From: Ridgeia piscesae
Lineage: Eukaryota > Annelida > Polychaeta > Sabellida > Siboglinidae
Direction of reading: 5' to 3'
Length of the DNA: 64,000 nucleotides
Assembly: GCA_025642075.2 (NCBI GenBank)
Contig: JAODUO010001659.1
Span: 39,504 to 103,503, forward strand
The number at the start of each line of letters is the position of its first letter. Positions within the stretch are counted from its first letter, which is position 1. The notes below the pieces were generated by a model. The model was given only the letters and a program-made list of their open reading frames with translations. It searched no databases and was not told the origin of the DNA. A program made the position numbers and the translations under genes. This document shows positions 63,143 through 64,000 of the stretch, piece after piece.

Positions 63143-64000
63143 ATTGGTCCTGATAATACTGTTCTCTGTTCGTTTAAAGGACCTGTATTGTCGCTTCAGG
63201 GGCATTCGCAAAATTATGACCAAAACTATTTCTGGTGGTTAGTGGTGATGATGATGAACCTGCTGTAGGAATGATGCTGTATGTAATGTCTTACAACAAT
63301 GTTGATTTTTTTAAACACATTTAAAACAGTAAATGTAAAACTGAACATGCTCATGTAAACATTACATGTCATTGTTTATGCGCACTGGTAATTACATAAT
63401 TAATATGAACCTGGCAATGCTAAAACCAAATATGCATGGCAACTACTAAAGCAAACTTGCTGTCTGCTAGGTTGAGTTATATAAATGAACAAGGAAATAA
63501 TAACATTGATGTTCTTAAACAAATTAGAGTTTACGTAACAATATTATTGTGAACGAGATTAAGTGACTGATTAAATGAATGCCTTTAAGAGTACCTTTGA
63601 AAATAACAGATCCACGCATCCTGAAAACATCATGTAATTATGGTTGTCAGAAAGGTACCCACGTTGGCAATGTTAAAACAAATTCATCACTACAGTTCAA
63701 AAGAGCAGAGCATGTTTAACCGACATCTACGTGGTGCAAACGTCAGCGTCCTCATCAGTTACTAGCCACCAACCATCTGCCTGCACGAACCCTATCTTGA
63801 TTACATTGGTAACTACCTTCACAACTATCTTGATTACTTCGGTAACTACCTTCCAGCTAATTCCGTGGCGGCCGCCAGTTAATTAAGTGGCGGATGTCAA
63901 ACAAATAATATATATTCACAGTGGCACCAACAGGCTTCCGAACATTATGCATAAGGAAATGTTATTAAAGCTATTTGTTCTACATGTGAATGCTATTTCC

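Larger units (their letters stand above)
61461..63940. mobile_element. 2.48-kb DNA transposon with ~88-bp inverted ends and an integrase-like gene
   Basis: The left end CGGAAGCCCGATGGTGCCAC and the right end GTGGCACCAACAGGCTTCCG are inverted copies. The match extends inward through GGTGAATA-ATAT, CCGCCACTTA-TTAACT and GCGGCCGCC to about 61546 and 63853, roughly 80 percent identical over 88 bp. ACATTAT lies directly outside both ends (61452-61458 and 63942-63948) and may be part of a target-site duplication. The single gene inside is on the plus strand and has an intron. Between 63143 and 63852 nothing is recognised. Confidence 0.8.

Overview
This window is animal nuclear DNA, most likely from a marine invertebrate and probably a mollusc or another lophotrochozoan. 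The evidence is AT-rich sequence, very long microsatellites, many decayed non-LTR retrotransposons, tRNA-headed SINEs, and host-type exons for a GT31 glycosyltransferase, a HNK-1-type sulfotransferase and a class-F-like seven-helix receptor. The phylum is inferred from the protein families; no sequence match was run. Nothing looks bacterial, and I see no operon, CRISPR array or rRNA.

Host-type coding sequence is sparse. It comprises a broken GT31 beta-1,3-glycosyltransferase domain (5.2-5.8 kb, +), a Frizzled/Smoothened-like seven-transmembrane receptor (33.1-34.3 kb, +), a damaged SGNH/PC-esterase-like fragment (38.6-39.1 kb, +) and a clean terminal exon of a carbohydrate sulfotransferase (55.2-56.2 kb, -). 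They do not form a pathway.

The rest is mobile DNA. Non-LTR fragments lie at 2.8-3.9, 6.4-7.0, 7.7-8.5, 23.0-24.6, 24.65-24.9, 25.0-26.0, 43.8-44.3, 44.4-47.4, 50.8-52.0, 52.1-53.0 and 57.2-58.8 kb. A gag-protease remnant of an LTR element lies at 41.2-42.8 kb. Several DNA transposons are bounded by inverted repeats: a 2.2-kb foldback element with about 530-bp arms (8.66-10.89 kb), a 3.7-kb element with about 420-bp arms (11.15-14.85 kb), a 3.7-kb element with Harbinger-like ends (15.93-19.67 kb), a 0.49-kb MITE (38.04-38.53 kb), and a 2.48-kb element carrying an intron-containing integrase-like gene (61.46-63.94 kb).

The most interesting content is a protein family present as three decayed copies (11.9-14.45 kb -, 20.1-21.7 kb +, 49.7-50.5 kb +). 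Its motif order matches the FEN1/XPG (PIN-like) nucleases: an N-terminal Asp, a second Asp, HEEAD, DDTD, then SGCD with GIGK. It ends in a Tesmin/TSO1-like CXC cysteine-rich tail. One copy sits inside long terminal inverted repeats, and a CAAGATGGC-type motif recurs near the ends of the related copies. This suggests a mobile element built around a flap-nuclease-like enzyme.

Satellites are extreme. A pentamer array (1.65-2.82 kb) abuts a LINE 3' end. The same GCACACAC octamer forms two arrays of about 1 kb in opposite orientation (29.0 and 53.0 kb). There are also hexamer (34.6-35.5 kb) and GTATGTAA octamer (37.45-37.74 kb) arrays, and a suspect homopolymer-rich block at 31.67-33.02 kb.
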